A DNA stretch of 64,000 nt, from the NCBI GenBank assembly GCA_021229015.1, contig CM037777.1, positions 22,008,110 to 22,072,109 on the forward strand, in the 5' to 3' direction. The position numbers and the translations under genes were made by a program. Positions within the stretch are counted from its first letter, which is position 1. Every line of letters starts with the position of its first letter. This DNA is from Solen grandis (Eukaryota > Mollusca > Bivalvia > Adapedonta > Solenidae). Below are positions 47,101 to 58,800 of the stretch, piece after piece. The notes under the pieces are model-generated. The model saw only the letters and a program-made list of their open reading frames with translations, was not told where the DNA came from and ran no database searches.

Positions 47101-50100
47101 CAAAAGTCACATGCCATGGTCTACGATGGCAACTATAAAGAGAGAAAGAGAGAGAGAGAGTACATGTATCAAACAACTAAGCAAAAAATATTCAAGTTCT
47201 AAATAAATATACATTTGTATGTAGATTACTTAATACAATAATAATGTGAGGATGAACAAAATGCTATACAAAGCACAATGCAGTCAACATAGCTATCACA
47301 GAACAAAATAATTACAGAATAAATTATAGTATCGTAAATAAGATCTTTTTAATCAATTCAAGTATTCGGTATGAACGCACGGCTTACATAATGCTACTGT
47401 CTAAATAAAATACAAAGAGGAGAGAGAGAGATGTGCAGAACAAAAATACATAATCTATGTTTCATTAACAGATAAAATGGTATTACGTAAAGTAAAAGCA
47501 TGTTTAATAAATTTACCTAAATTTAGCAAAATTGTTTTATTCTTAGATTTTTTAATATTAATAAATTTATAAACACTAGGTTTAACATAGTATTGTCTTT
47601 TCAAATATAACTTACGTAAATCATTATAAGCATTACAAACACATACAAAATGAAATTCGTCTTCAATATCTCCATTTCTACAAATATTACAATACCTTTG
47701 GCAATATTCAACTCTATTTGCACCGTACCTTCCTGCTTCAACTTGTAAATTATGTGACGAAAGTCTTAACTTTGAAAGAAATATTCGATAAATTCTCGGT
47801 AACTTATCCAAATAAAATTCATAATCAAAACATGTTTTAATAGATTTATATGGGCGAAAGGATACGCCATTAAATATAGTTGTAAACCAAGCCTGTTTAA
47901 ATTGGTCAATCAATCTTTCTTTAAATAATAAATGAAATGATTTACGATCGATACTATTTGGATTAAGCCAAACATGAGAGAAACCATTTTTGTCCAATAA
48001 ATCTTTAACCTGAAAGGCCCAATTCCTCTTGCCTCTATTACAGTCATTTAATAAAGAATTATACATTTTATGAATTATTATATTATTACTATCTAAGGTA
48101 TTCAGCCAATATTTTATTATTCTAACATGCCTATTAATAAATAAAGGAAATCTACCTAGTTCACCATAAATCGACATAGTACATGTAGATTGTTTGACAC
48201 ATAATAACCATTTACAAAATTTTAAGTGAATTCTTTCTTATGTTTTACCTTTACCAAATCCAGATATTTCACACCCATAACTTAGGACAGAGCTAACAAA
48301 TGCGTCAAATAATTGACAAACAGTACTAGGTTTAATCAATTTTGAACTAATATTCATCATCAATGTATTCAGAGCCTTTAAACCTTTACCCGCCAACATT
48401 TCCTGGTTGTGTACGAAACTTTCGGTATAATTAAAAATAGTACCAAGATAATTAAAATTATTTACTGTTTCAATCGGTGTATTATCATAAGTCCATTTTT
48501 CTTTCTTTGCTTTTTTAACGGCCCTCTTTTTCTAAAACAACTATTTACTTTACTGGTTACTTCTAAACCCATCTACAATATTCTTTTAACATATTTAAAC
48601 TATTTGTAAATCGGCTGGTGACTTATTAACAATAACCATATCATCAGCAAATAATAATAAAATAAATGTAATATCATCAATAGACAATCCTGAATTAATG
48701 TTTTCCATTAAAAATAACTCCAAGTCTTCTAAAAATAGAGAAAAAAATAAAGGTGAGATAACCTCGCCTTGCTTTAAGCCAATAGAGCATTCAAAATATT
48801 CAGAATAAGACTTGAACCCACGGACACATGATTTGACTTGAGAATACATATCACGAACTATCCTAAGGGGTTTTCCTCTTATACCTAAGTTATACAATTT
48901 ATACCATAAACCATTTCTATACTTTTTTAAAATCAATGAAAGCACACATAAGACGACCATTTTCATTAAGAATTTTACTGATAATTGCATTTAAAACAAA
49001 CATAGCATCAACAGTAGAACGCCCTTTTCTGAACCCAAATTGTGCATCACTAATAACATGATTACTTTCTGCCCAATCCGTAATGCGTTTATTTAATACA
49101 CCTGTAAAAATCTTAGAAAAACAACTCACAAGTGTAATTCCTCTGTAATTATTTACATTGTTGGGATCATTTTTGTAACGGGACTATTATACCACTCATC
49201 CATTCCTCAGGAAAGAAGCCTGAATTTAGAATACCGTTAAAAATATCTACTAAATGAAGCCCTAATATATCAAAAGATTCAATAAAATATTCATTTAATA
49301 GGTTATCCCCAGCAACAGATTTAGATAAAGATACTGACGAGTGGAACATGCAACTGCATTGTAACTACAATGTACAAACATTTCGAGGAAAGTCAGTTAT
49401 CAGTGGAGATGACGGGCTTACCTTCTGTCCCGACCGCCCCGACACCCATGATGCAAACAGACACAGATCGGATAGTCCGAGTTCTGGACAGTACAATCCT
49501 GAAACATTCAAGGTCTTCTCAGATAATCCTGGATCAGCGGGCTTCAAAGAATTAACATATGCGTTTATTTGCTCGAGGATTTCAAACAAAATAGAACTGA
49601 ACGAGAAAGTGCAACGGATTTAACTGACTATATCATACGCGATCCATTAAAAAAAAAGTCGGACCCCTCCCCCCGAAACGCGCATGGATATAATTACTAA
49701 AAGACAATGACCATAGCGTACTGGCCGAGCAAATAAATAAAAATAATAAATATATATAAAAATATAAATAAAAAAAAGAAATGATCAAATAAGCAGTGTA
49801 GGAAGATACTTTGAAATAAAATCTTCCTTGGGGTTTCCCTAGCGTGAAAATAAAGATCCTGTGATTCCAGAAAGCAATAAACATGTAAAAAAACAATGGA
49901 TATTAGCATACGAAGATCCCGACACATTGCTTGTAACAAAGAATCAACCTTTCAAGCGAAATATTCAGACCTTACTTAAGCCAGTCTGAAGATAGCATCC
50001 AGAAACAATATCAAACATTCTGACATGGAGCAAACCCCAAAGTCAGTAACAGCCTTGCTTCAGACCGACAAGGTGAAAATTACCAGAGCATACTCTGAAA

Positions 50101-53100
50101 TAACCGCCCGCCCCGGATCCGGGAGGTTGTGCGTTTAATCCCCGGCCGCGACATACCAAAGTCGTAAATTAGTACTGGTATAGCTCCCTTGCATGGCACT
50201 ATCCAGCAGTATATATATATTATATATAAGGGCAGTTCCAGGACTGGTTTGCCCGATGTCAGAATAATGTGATTGAGTGTGGTGTCATGCCACATGTCAA
50301 CATCGTGATACTGCAATGAGACCTCAAGTAGACTAAGTTTCCAAATGACTGCATGTGATATATGTGAATATGAGTAGCCTGGGTACCGAGGATGAATGAC
50401 TGCGGCTACAACAACAAATGGACCTACAGCAGTTACATAATGCGTCCTTCCAATATACAGCATACAATTTGTACATGTATTCGGAGCAATTAAACGGGGT
50501 AAACATATTGATAAAGCGCTGTACATACGGTGTCCATGTTTTGGATTGCTGTACCCGCAATAAATGTAGAAGATTGTGTTCATACGCCAGGATACACATT
50601 AGGACGTACTCGGCGATGTATCTTCCATTTACGGCCACTCTTGTTAGCGTGAAGCCCGGCGGCTGGATAGTGGATACAGTGAACATCGTATCGTGTATTG
50701 AATTACATAGATCGGGACTGAAGGTTACTTTAACTCAACATATACTGTTCAGTTATCATACTTACGACTTGGCTGATATGTTGGAGAATATTTCCTTAGT
50801 TTTATGGCATTTCTTGTATTTCTGTGTTAGTCTACATTCTCAAGTTTTATATAGGTAAGAAGAAAACCATTTTAAATGCGCATTTAATGAAAAGAAATAT
50901 TACGCTGAAACGTAGCTTATGTAAACTGTATTCTGCCTGATTGTAAAATTAAATGCGACCATGAAAAAATAAAAATGAATGAAAGGACATCAAACATGTG
51001 TTGACATATCGTTCAATATCTTATGTTAAGAAAGTACCTGTGTATAAAGTTACCTTGGTTTTATCGATATGCTTCAACAACATATTCACACCTGAAAATA
51101 AATAAAATATTCTTTCAATTAAGATCAAATAATAGTTCACTGGTTGACAGGTTTGTATGTAAATAGACGACGTACAAGACTGATCATATAATTATACGGT
51201 ATAAGTTTTGCAACTGTACTTTGTGCCAAAAGTTAAAAAGTTGGCTGTAAGCTATATAGCTAGATCATTTTGCACCTTTGACACATTGTACGTTGACTTA
51301 ACACTAAATCGTAAATACATAAACACATGCATGATGTTAGGATGTGTGTGAACATTTTGCACTCGTTACACACAATCTAAAGACACATGGGAAAAGGGCA
51401 TATAATGTACTAACATTTTACAATTGTTACACATTAAACTTGTTACACATTAACCATCTACAAACACGTGTAGTGAAGACGTGTTCCTACCTTTACAATT
51501 GTTGCACAGTAAACGTATGCTAACATTTTACAACTGTTACACACTACACTTGCGCTAACATTTAACCATTGTTACTCATTAAACTTGTTACCCATTTATA
51601 CAGACAAATGAATTGAGTTTGAGAACGTGTGATAAAATGTTACAATTGTTGCACGAAACACAACCATACCGGCACTTTTTGCTTGTACCCATCTGATCTT
51701 CTTGTAGTCTGTCAGGAAATATTTTACGAGGGAAATGTCACAGAACACGATCTCCGCCTCCCCTTTGATGCGTGATTCGGCTTCCTCGGTGAGGACGCCT
51801 GAAGACAATGTATATGTTTTTAGTAGCTCCAAAATTTAAAGCAGGCCTTGCTGACCTTGCTGATTTGCATATTTTCCACGGCAAATTTAACTGTACCTCT
51901 CCGCGCTAAGTGAATATTTATGCTATGCGATTCTGCACTAACGAATACGAATGGAATATGTTATACAGGCGTTTTAATCATAACCGTAACCGCTTTTCAT
52001 GTGTTGTTGTTTGTTATAATGTTTTCTTTTATCATTATTTTGGCCTGGAAACATCCTTTTTAAGCGTGAACAAAATATCCGTGACATTTATAAATCAAAC
52101 AGCAACCCATTTTACATACATGAAGATCTACTCCTGTAAAAAGAAAAAAAGTAGCGCTTCGCATGTCTGTAATTAACCTAAAGTAGTTCACACGTAATTT
52201 TGCATGATGTCGAGTTAGGTTTCTCCAAGAGCATTTCTTAACTTTGAAATAGAAAGGCAAACATTCAAGTATCTTGAATAATCAATTACCTTGTCAATTT
52301 CAACACTTATATAACCACAGAAAGAGCAAGGGAATGACCTACTAAGACATGCACCATATGAATGAAATCAGGTTCATGTTTATAATGTTGAGCAGCATTT
52401 GCATCTTCGGAATTATTTTGAGTAAAATATAGATTAAACATTAAATAGTACATGTACACCTATGTTGAAGTTCGTATAAAACGGACGTTGTGCAATGGTT
52501 TATAGAAGCCATCGTCGTTTAAATGTTGTTGTTGTTTTTTGTTTGTATTTTCTTGTCATAATCAAACGTTTTCTTCCGATTAAGAATACATGATAACCAA
52601 TGAACAACATTCAAATGTTTTCATTTTTTCAAACACAAAATTATATATTTTATGCGTCTGCTTCAACTGATTATGCTATAAAATAGGAATCACATGTTGG
52701 ACAAGCATTGAGACTATTTGGCCTGTCTACGTCACACCCGAGTGTATTGCAGTAAGGAAGCGTGCAGTCTGTCGTCACGCGGGGATTTGAATTGAAAATT
52801 GACAAAGTACGGGAAAAGCACCCGGGGAAGAGGATGCTAGCCTAGATGTACATTTTGTCGATTTAAGTCTGGTGTATGTTAACTTGAACTTGTGAAATTA
52901 GTATATCGAGCATACTAAATACTAAGCATTGTTTCATTTTCAGCGTTTCATACGGACACGAGCTTTTAGAAAATTAACAGCCAACCTTTCATTTGAAATG
53001 GATTTCATCAGTGATTTGATAATGATATATCCGTATATTATATAAACTGTAAAATGTATAAGTTAATAAGATGAAGAGTGAATACCACTGCAAAATGGCA

Positions 53101-53298
53101 AAAATGCACATACCAGGACATTTGTTTTTCGATAAAAAAAAACAACAAAAAAAAAACAAAACAAAAAAAAACCTCACCATTAATCTTGACGTCTATGTCA
53201 ACAATATTTACTCCTGGAAGGCGTTGCCTAACCTTTTCTGCTAAATCCTTGAAACTATAACTTGCAACATAGACATCGGGCCCTTGAGATCGCTGCAT
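43745..53298 (-). CDS. Gene D: D-2-hydroxyacid dehydrogenase, GhrA-like (complete, 10 exons)
   Basis: Exons, 5' to 3' on the minus strand: 53298-53178, 51798-51670, 51091-51054, 50662-50529, 49483-49422, 45921-45825, 45421-45307, 44632-44565, 44324-44195, 43843-43745. All introns are GT-AG, every phase agrees, and the sum is 993 nt = 330 residues. The N-terminal catalytic half ends in VQAKSAG; the dinucleotide fold has GVGAVG at ~154-159; catalytic Arg is ~241 (NVGRGDLL), Glu ~270 (DVAPVEPLPE) and His ~289 (TPHLAGH). The C-terminus VDFSKGY resembles the VDRARGY end of bacterial GhrA. Arginines near 174-181 (RGVGRSAR) where NAD enzymes have an acidic residue suggest NADP(H). Likely role: NADPH-linked reduction of glyoxylate/hydroxypyruvate or similar 2-oxo acids. 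No targeting peptide is obvious, so probably cytosolic. Confidence 0.88.
44142..44180 (+). repeat. (TG)n microsatellite next to a splice donor
   Basis: About 19 TG units (CA on the transcribed minus strand) beginning only some 14 bases downstream of the exon 9 donor of gene D, a position where CA-repeat length can affect splicing. Confidence 0.95.
44195..44324 (-). CDS. Gene D exon 9 (catalytic Glu and His)
   Basis: Acceptor TACGTACAG, donor GAAGAG|GTCACT. Encodes GGAVLDVAPVEPLPE and NVIITPHLAGHNRSEE, the family's catalytic Glu/His block. Confidence 0.9.
44565..44632 (-). CDS. Gene D exon 8 (catalytic Arg)
   Basis: Acceptor ATTTATTTTAG, donor GTGAA|GTAACT. Encodes KPIFINVGRGDLLDEETIAR; the split codon AA|T joins exon 9 as Asn. 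Confidence 0.9.
45307..45421 (-). CDS. Gene D exon 7
   Basis: Acceptor TCTGTTTAG, donor AAA|GTCAAG (non-consensus at +4/+5). Encodes SLPEVLPLCDYICSTLPSTL followed by ETKNLLSGQVLEACK. Frame and family alignment place the 3' edge here. Confidence 0.82.
45825..45921 (-). CDS. Gene D exon 6 (cofactor-specificity loop)
   Basis: Acceptor TACCCTAG, donor CAC|GTGAGT. Encodes VARVCKQFGMTVRGVGRSAR, which follows the GxGxxG helix and carries the basic residues expected to contact the NADP phosphate. Confidence 0.87.
45930..47000. other. Part of gene D intron 5, no feature recognised
   Basis: A+T-rich intron sequence between exon 6 and the LINE 3' end. Nothing supported by splice sites or repeat termini. 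Confidence 0.4.
47010..49349 (-). mobile_element. 5'-truncated LINE (non-LTR retrotransposon) in gene D intron 5
   Basis: The minus strand encodes reverse transcriptase blocks in several frames: FFPEEWMSGIIVPLQK, AQFGFRKGRSTVDAMF, GLKQGEVISPLFFSLFLEDL and the catalytic FADDMVIV. A C-terminal part (48177-47455) contains a cysteine/histidine stretch (YCQRYCNICRNGDIEDEFHF). At least three frame breaks occur, mostly at A-runs, so it is inactive as sequenced. The 5' truncation lies at about 49349, only 72 bp from the exon 5 donor. The 3' end is near 47010-47040, where TTGAATC repeats occur. No endonuclease domain. Confidence 0.75.
47455..48177 (-). pseudogene. LINE ORF2 C-terminal fragment
   Basis: A 240-codon open frame with post-RT sequence of a LINE: RDxKSFHLLFKERLIDQF-like helices, LRLSSHNLQVEAGRYG and a C-x-x-C...H-x-x-x-C zinc-finger-like cluster near residues 165-180. 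It ends SVNET-stop. Part of the element above; separated from the RT domain by frame breaks. Confidence 0.65.
49422..49483 (-). CDS. Gene D exon 5 (GxGxxG)
   Basis: Acceptor GTACTGTCCAG, donor CAGAAG|GTAAGC. Encodes TRTIRSVSVCIMGVGAVGTE; starts with the last base of a Pro codon and ends with the first base of the Val codon completed in exon 6. Confidence 0.87.
50095..50345 (+). mobile_element. SINE-like repeat with box B
   Basis: GATCCGGGAGGTTGTGCGTT, TAATCCCCGGCCGCG and CATACCAAAGTCGT resemble the 3' half of a tRNA-headed molluscan SINE. The body continues to GTGGTGTCATGCCACATG and CAAGTAGAC. The 5' half of the tRNA head is missing. Lies in gene D intron 4, opposite to its transcription. 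Confidence 0.5.
50529..50662 (-). CDS. Gene D exon 4
   Basis: Acceptor CCACTATCCAG, donor GACACC|GTATGT. Encodes PPGFTLTRVAVNGRYIAEYV followed by LRVQQSKTW, the linker to the nucleotide-binding fold. The long opposite-strand open frame here is a shadow. Confidence 0.88.
51054..51091 (-). CDS. Gene D exon 3 (38 bp micro-exon)
   Basis: Acceptor TTTATTTTCAG, donor CCAAG|GTAACT. Encodes VNMLLKHIDKTK in frame with both neighbours. Confidence 0.82.
51340..51600 (+). repeat. Degenerate ~45-60 bp tandem repeat
   Basis: Repeated ACATTTTACAATTGTTACAC and CATTAAACTTGTTAC motifs in gene D intron 2, five to six diverged copies. Confidence 0.6.
51670..51798 (-). CDS. Gene D exon 2
   Basis: Acceptor CATTGTCTTCAG, donor GCCG|GTATGG. 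Encodes VLTEEAESRIKGEAEIVFCD and KKIRWVQAKSAG, the N-terminal catalytic subdomain and its conserved W-V-Q segment. Confidence 0.87.
52261..53177. other. Gene D intron 1, no feature recognised
   Basis: A+T-rich; an A-run-rich patch at 53135-53172 directly follows the exon 1 donor. No transposon terminus recognised. Confidence 0.4.
53178..53298 (-). CDS. Gene D exon 1 (start codon)
   Basis: ATG at 53298-53296 begins MQRSQGPDVYVASYSFKDLA, consistent with the N-terminus of this family (first strand DVYVAS); donor AATG|GTGAGG. The frame is open upstream, so an earlier start or an acceptor at ATGCAG is possible, but no convincing extra domain is there. Confidence 0.75.
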
Positions 53299-53429
53299 TT
53301 CACCTTTAAAACAAGGGCAATTTAAACATGTCATGTCATTACAGGAGCGGACTGGGGGTACAAAGACGGAGAAATACATTTTTTCCAAGGTAGGGGGAAT
53401 ATCACCATATAGTCTACTTTTAGTATGTA

Positions 53430-53612
53430 TTAGTGGTCTTTCTCGTTAATTACATCATACATTGTTGCAACCACTGAGCTGGTAACCAACCATATTCATT
53501 TCCTCGTTGATAACAGCATATTTTGTTGCAACCACTGAGCTTGTAACCATCTTCATCTTTCTTGTTGATTACAGCATACTTTGTTGCAACCACTGAGCTG
53601 GTAACCAACTGT
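53430..53612 (+). repeat. Three-copy ~60 bp tandem repeat upstream of gene D
   Basis: TGTTGCAACCACTGAGCT recurs at 53463, 53524 and 53582, each followed by TGGTAACCA or TTGTAACCA. It lies about 170-310 bp upstream of the gene D start codon. Confidence 0.75.
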
Positions 53613-54810
53613 GTTCGCCGGCTTATCCCAAAGCTGGATGATATAACTTATTGTCGAAAGGTACCAGAACTAACAGCTATATAGTTATTTTGTGCCACAC
53701 ATGTCACCGCTTGAGCAAACAACAATCTCCACTGTTCAGAACGCCAATTACAAGTTCAAGTTGCAAACCCTTTCATTCTAACCCTTTTCTTACCTTTTGA
53801 ACACTGTGGTTCCCTGAACAAAGGGACTTCCAATTCAACATAATCTACTTTTTAAGATAAGTGCTTGACATTATCTTGTCTCAAAAGGGTTTACACAATA
53901 TTTTGAAGTTTCAATGTCCGCCCAAAAATCATGATTAATTTCCGTGTCATCCGTACTTTGAAAGATCGAAAAGTGCGGTGCTCACATATTCTGTATAAAG
54001 AACTGCAACATCGTTTTGTTTTTACGTATATCATTATGGTAACAGGATTAAAAGACGTGCTTGATCCCTTATGGATTAAAGTAAGTATTTCGTTCACTCA
54101 GTTAATGATTAAATTGTAAAAATTTTCCTTACATCCCATAACCGTAATTTGTGGCAAATTCATATTTAATTCATGAATCCTAGATCCGCCATTGAGTCTA
54201 CTTCGTATGATCATATCGTCCGTATGATAGCGCACAGCTTGACACCTAAATATCATTACAGATAAGAGACTGCATGCATGTATGTATTGACGGTAGATGA
54301 TTCACAAGCACGTACCTACCAACCGAGTATCGATGAAAGATTAGATCGGTGATAATCGATAATGTATTACATTATGAGTCTTCAAGGAACGCAGAATTGC
54401 CAATTACATTGGAATCTTGATTAATATAAACAATATGTACGATTAGAAAAAAGTTATGTTCTTGAAACATGGAAAAGAACGGAATCTGACATCGCTTGAT
54501 TTCGAAGGTAGTAACTTTGTACAAATGTATGCTACCATCATATTCTATGCATAGTTTGGTCAGTCTGATATTCATTAAATACACAGCTTAACGAATCATT
54601 GTCTAAAGGTAACCTAAACGAGTATTAATGCAAAATATTACTAATTTGTTCATTTTTTTTTTTAAATCTGCTCCACTATTAACTTTCGCCTTTGTTCGGC
54701 CAATTTTGAATCGAGCGTTATGATTGGACGACGTGAAATTGACATCGTCAGATGGTGGGATATTGAGAAGGTGTGTTACGTCACCCAGTCAAAATCGCCG
54801 AAAAAACAAA
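53613..54810. other. Upstream flank of gene D, no gene recognised
   Basis: Mostly A+T-rich. No CpG-rich promoter or clear TATA arrangement was identified. Confidence 0.35.
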
Positions 54811-54828
54811 CCGGAAGATAGTCACAGT

Positions 54829-55275
54829 GATTACGTCACGCTGCCACCAAATAAAAGCACGTGACGATGGTTAAACCATGTGATCAAATATGGCGACCCG
54901 TTGCTATGTCTTCCAAAACCCCGAAGAAGAAAAACGGTGAAAACTGTTTTTGCTGTAGGGATAGAAAAAGACAAAATAATTAGCACATTCTGTAATATAA
55001 CATTATGTTTGCCAAATTTAAGGTCGTCAGCTGATGTGACGTCACACGCCTACTATTTTCACTAAATATTATTGTTTGCATTTATTTCTTTTATTATTAC
55101 ATTTGTACATATGAATTACTAAAAAATAAACTTTATTTGAAACAGTTTTATAAAATAAAAAGTGAAAGAAAATATAATCGTCTGGCCGTCAAGCCACTTG
55201 CCGAATAAACTTTTAGTGGCAGTGGTTAACTGCACTGGTAAGGGGAAGTAACTGCTGCAAGGAGTTTGCTCTACT
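54829..55275. mobile_element. Inverted-repeat element related to 55752-56459
   Basis: Left part TTACGTCACGCTGCCACCA and CACGTGACGATGGTT...AAACCATGTGATCAA; right part GTGGCAGTGGTTAACTGC and GTAAGGGGAAGTAACTGC. The same segments, with a few changes, make up the two ends of the larger fold-back element next to it. The interior is A+T-rich. Confidence 0.5.
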
Positions 55276-55751
55276 GGTACTTGCTAGTACAATGGGAACC
55301 AGTATATAACAAGACCGCATTTTGAGATGGTCCCTGTAAATGAAGTTCGTAACTATTTGTTTTCGTACAGACTGGTGAACTTGATTTCAGCATAATTACA
55401 ATAGCACTAAATCGAAGACCTACTTCTCTAGAAAGAAACTAATAATAGGAAAAGTTTATCTGTTTTACAACCTATGTTCCCAAAGTCAGATGTTATTATT
55501 ACTGTTAGCAAAAAAAAATGTGTAAGTACCAAAACGGAAAGCACGTGCATACTTGATTTTGTGTAAGTACAATATAACACCTCCGCAGATAAAAACATAA
55601 AATGTGAAACTAATTTTAAAATATCGGAAAACATAATGACACCTGTATAGACAATTTCAAGAAAAGACGAGAAATATATCCATATCTATATATTTATTTT
55701 CATTTACAAAATACCTTCATGTAAAGACAGGCTCGGAGAAACGCATAACAC

Positions 55752-56459
55752 TGATCACCAAACTCCGCGCACCGGTTACGTCACGCTACGCTACTTTAAC
55801 CACTGCCACCACACAAGTCACGTGATGATAGTTGAAACCATGTGACCAACACTCATAATTGAATAAATTAATGTTATTTGATATGGTGGCATATTTCTGC
55901 CAGTCATTATATTTCTGCCAGCCACTTACTATGTCGAAACTTTTCTGAAAAAGCAAGTAGAAAATTTTCAAGTTTTCCATTTAGATATCTTAACATGAAT
56001 AAACAGTCTGTTAGTGCCCACTACTGCCAATCACATATTCACTTAGGTTCACTGGATATCACACTTTTTTCCAGATAATTATGTGAAAAAAATGCCTGTT
56101 ATCCACATAATTTAACTGAATAACTTGAAAAAAGGCGAGATATCCAGTTATCTTAAGTGAATATATAGCTGGCAGTAGTGGGCACTAACAGGCAGTTTTG
56201 TCCTGTTATGATACCTAAGAGGATAACACGAAAGTTTTCTACTTGCCAGATAATAACTGAATATTTTTTTTACTTTTTTTTTCACAATCATGAATGCTAT
56301 TTTCGTGAAATATAACGAAACTGATATGATATATTCAAAACTAAAGTCAAAAGTGATAAAAGTAAATCCGGCCTATATCAGCCGAATCTACTTAATGGTG
56401 GCAGTGGTTATCGACAACTGTAAGGGGAGGTAACTACTGTGCCGGAGTTTAACTGATCA
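55752..56459. mobile_element. Long fold-back (palindromic) element
   Basis: The two halves are imperfect inverted copies over about 350 bp each: TGATCACCAAACTCCG at the left end against its complement ending at 56459; CAAGTAGAAAA against TTTTCTACTTG; and a perfect 19 bp inner arm, TTAGTGCCCACTACTGCCA (56011-56029) against 56170-56188. The centre at ~56100 is itself palindromic (ATTATGTG / CACATAAT). No open frame. Confidence 0.7.
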
Positions 56460-56465
56460 CCTATT

Positions 56466-58430
56466 AAAAACGGTGTCAGGAACCGTGCTGGCCCGGAATA
56501 AAATCGGTCTGAATTTTTATCTTGTGTCAAGAATCGCTACACCCAATGATGGAACAAATTCTATTATTTTTATAAATAATTTGCAACGAAACACCCTTTT
56601 GATTTGAATAACAGTGACGCCACAAGTTATGTAGCCTCTAGAAAGTGACGTGGACCAGTGTTTTTTGTGTCGAAAGAGGTCAGACTTTTTGACAGCTGAT
56701 TGCAAATGACACTATGACTGCATTCAAAATTTATTCTATTGATTATTTTAAGATGTGTCTCAAAGTCACATTTATGGAGAATATTTTTTTTTTTATGAAT
56801 CGAAACAAAAATAAACATTGTCATTGGTTTTTATTTTATCCAAGTTCAGATCTTATGTTTACTTTGTTGGCAAGTGCGTCAGCAGAATATCAAAAGTAGT
56901 CACGTTTTTTCTAAAATAACCAACTGATAATCAAGCATGTGTTATCATTCTTTCAATAAATCACGGGAGATCACCATACACCGGATATAGCTAGCAAAAT
57001 GAGCCGAAAACAAAGATTGCGCTTGCAGTCACGTCAATATTTTTTACATATTATGGATATCAACAAGACGTTTTAAATTAAGAGAAGTACCAGCTCGTCA
57101 TATATTAACGAGTCTAGATGTGCTGGCATCTTAATTACATACGATGTTCCTTTTGAAATAAAAAATAAATGGAGGCGAAGCGAGATGGCTCACGGACGAG
57201 GTCTAGTGTTTTGAAGGATATCTTGATAATTTCTCTTGAAAATCGCTTAAGGAAAATATCTGAATCAGTGAATGTCTTTATATCCATCTCCAGTTTCAAT
57301 GCCCTAAAGCTTATTGAGATATTTGATGACACTTGCATGTATTTCCTATCTATATGTCCAGTGGCAGTGTACTGAGTAAAGATATGAAAAAGAAAATGTA
57401 TAGGGTATAGTAGCTTTGTCTGAAGTCGCGAGGGGGTCCATTATTGTTAAAACGGTGCATGCAATAGATATTTAAAAACATGAAAAATTATGGTGGACAT
57501 ACTGGGACATACTAACTCCTGAAAGATAAGAAATGCATCATTGAACGGTTTATTGCTGATGTATATAACCTAGACAAATAACATCACTAAGCCCGACTTC
57601 TCTGTGCTTATTATAGTTTTCATTGACAATACGTGCACTTCTATCTGAGAAGTCGTTTATTTGGACTTACGAAAATTATCTTCGAAATATCTGATAGAAA
57701 TCGACCACGAACTTTACACTTATTTTTACATGACCTTTATGTTTTGGTATTTCTGTAAACGTTTCCTCTAAAAAGCTTGTACCCAGTTCCAAAACAAGTT
57801 ACACTCATTACTGAACCGAAAATGGTTAGTTGATTTAAACACTTTGAGGCCAGATAAGTTTAGTATAAATCACAATATAATTGTGTTCAAACACTTAACA
57901 TAGACAACATTTTAAGCCGTGTTTTAAACAAGGAAAAGCCTTATCTCACTGAAAAAAGTCTCTACATATTAATATATTTTCATTTCAAATGTACTGAAGA
58001 ATGGCAAGCATCCCCTTCAACCTGCTTTAAATGCAACTATTTAGTTTTTAGCAGACAAAATAAAGGCCCCTGGCATCCCCATTCATAGCTGGTCAACTGC
58101 ACACAAACAAAATTGCAAACAAAACCAGATAAACCAGGTCAGTCATTGACTATTTTTAGTTCTATAGTAGCAACTGGATAGCTTGCAAGTCAATTTGAAT
58201 ACATCTGAAAAGGTTCATAGACTTTCTCCAGTGGTCTTCAAAGCCAAGTTGTGAACGTTTTGATAGTCTAGTAAAAATATTGAATTCATTGTAGTGATGC
58301 ATGATTTTAGCCCTACTGAACCTTGTTTGTACTAGATGTTAAGTCCAGTTAGTGTTTGTCATGCTGATCATATATCTTTCGCCACTCTCAGGTGACTGTA
58401 ACGTGAAGGTCAATCAATTCAGTTCTCAGT
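56466..58430. other. Intergenic A+T-rich DNA, nothing recognised
   Basis: No splice-supported exon, RNA gene or repeat terminus seen on either strand. Confidence 0.4.
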
Positions 58431-58439
58431 CAAATAAAT

Positions 58440-58800
58440 GCTAAATAACAAAGGACAATAACTCCAAAATTATGCAAAGCAGAGTTGTGGTTCTTGTACA
58501 CTGCACTTCTCCTCATTAAGATCTATCTACCTATGCAGTTTCATGTCGATACCTCTTTTAGTTTTTGTGCTATGCTCCGGACAAAATTTAAGTATAAAAA
58601 ATAACAAAGGGCAATAACTCCATAATTATGCAAAACGGAGTTGTGGTTCTGGTACACTGCACTTCTACTCATTGAGATATATCTACCTATGATGTTTCAT
58701 GTCGATACCTCTTATAGTTTTTGTGTTATGCTCCGGACAAAATCATGACGGATGGACGGACAAAGCGGCAACTATATGCTCTTCCTTCGGGGAGCAAAAT
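58440..58800 (-). mobile_element. Repeat with GCTCCGGACAAAAT units
   Basis: Two ~150 bp units (CAATAACTCCAAAATTATGC, TTTCATGTCGATACCTCTT, GCTATGCTCCGGACAAAAT), then GACGGATGGACGGACAAAG and GCTCTTCCTTCGGGGAGCAA, which holds a small hairpin (GCTC...GAGC). Read on the minus strand it begins with the hairpin and CGTCC run like the other families here. Units are related to 25200-25760. Confidence 0.55.

Noticed and set aside
50418..50858. 146-codon plus-strand open frame
   Set aside because: It is antisense to exon 4 of gene D, whose frame, splice sites and family match are decisive.
54880..55065. Short basic open frame starting in a CRE-rich segment
   Set aside because: It lies inside the inverted-repeat element 54829-55275; no conserved domain or splice sites.
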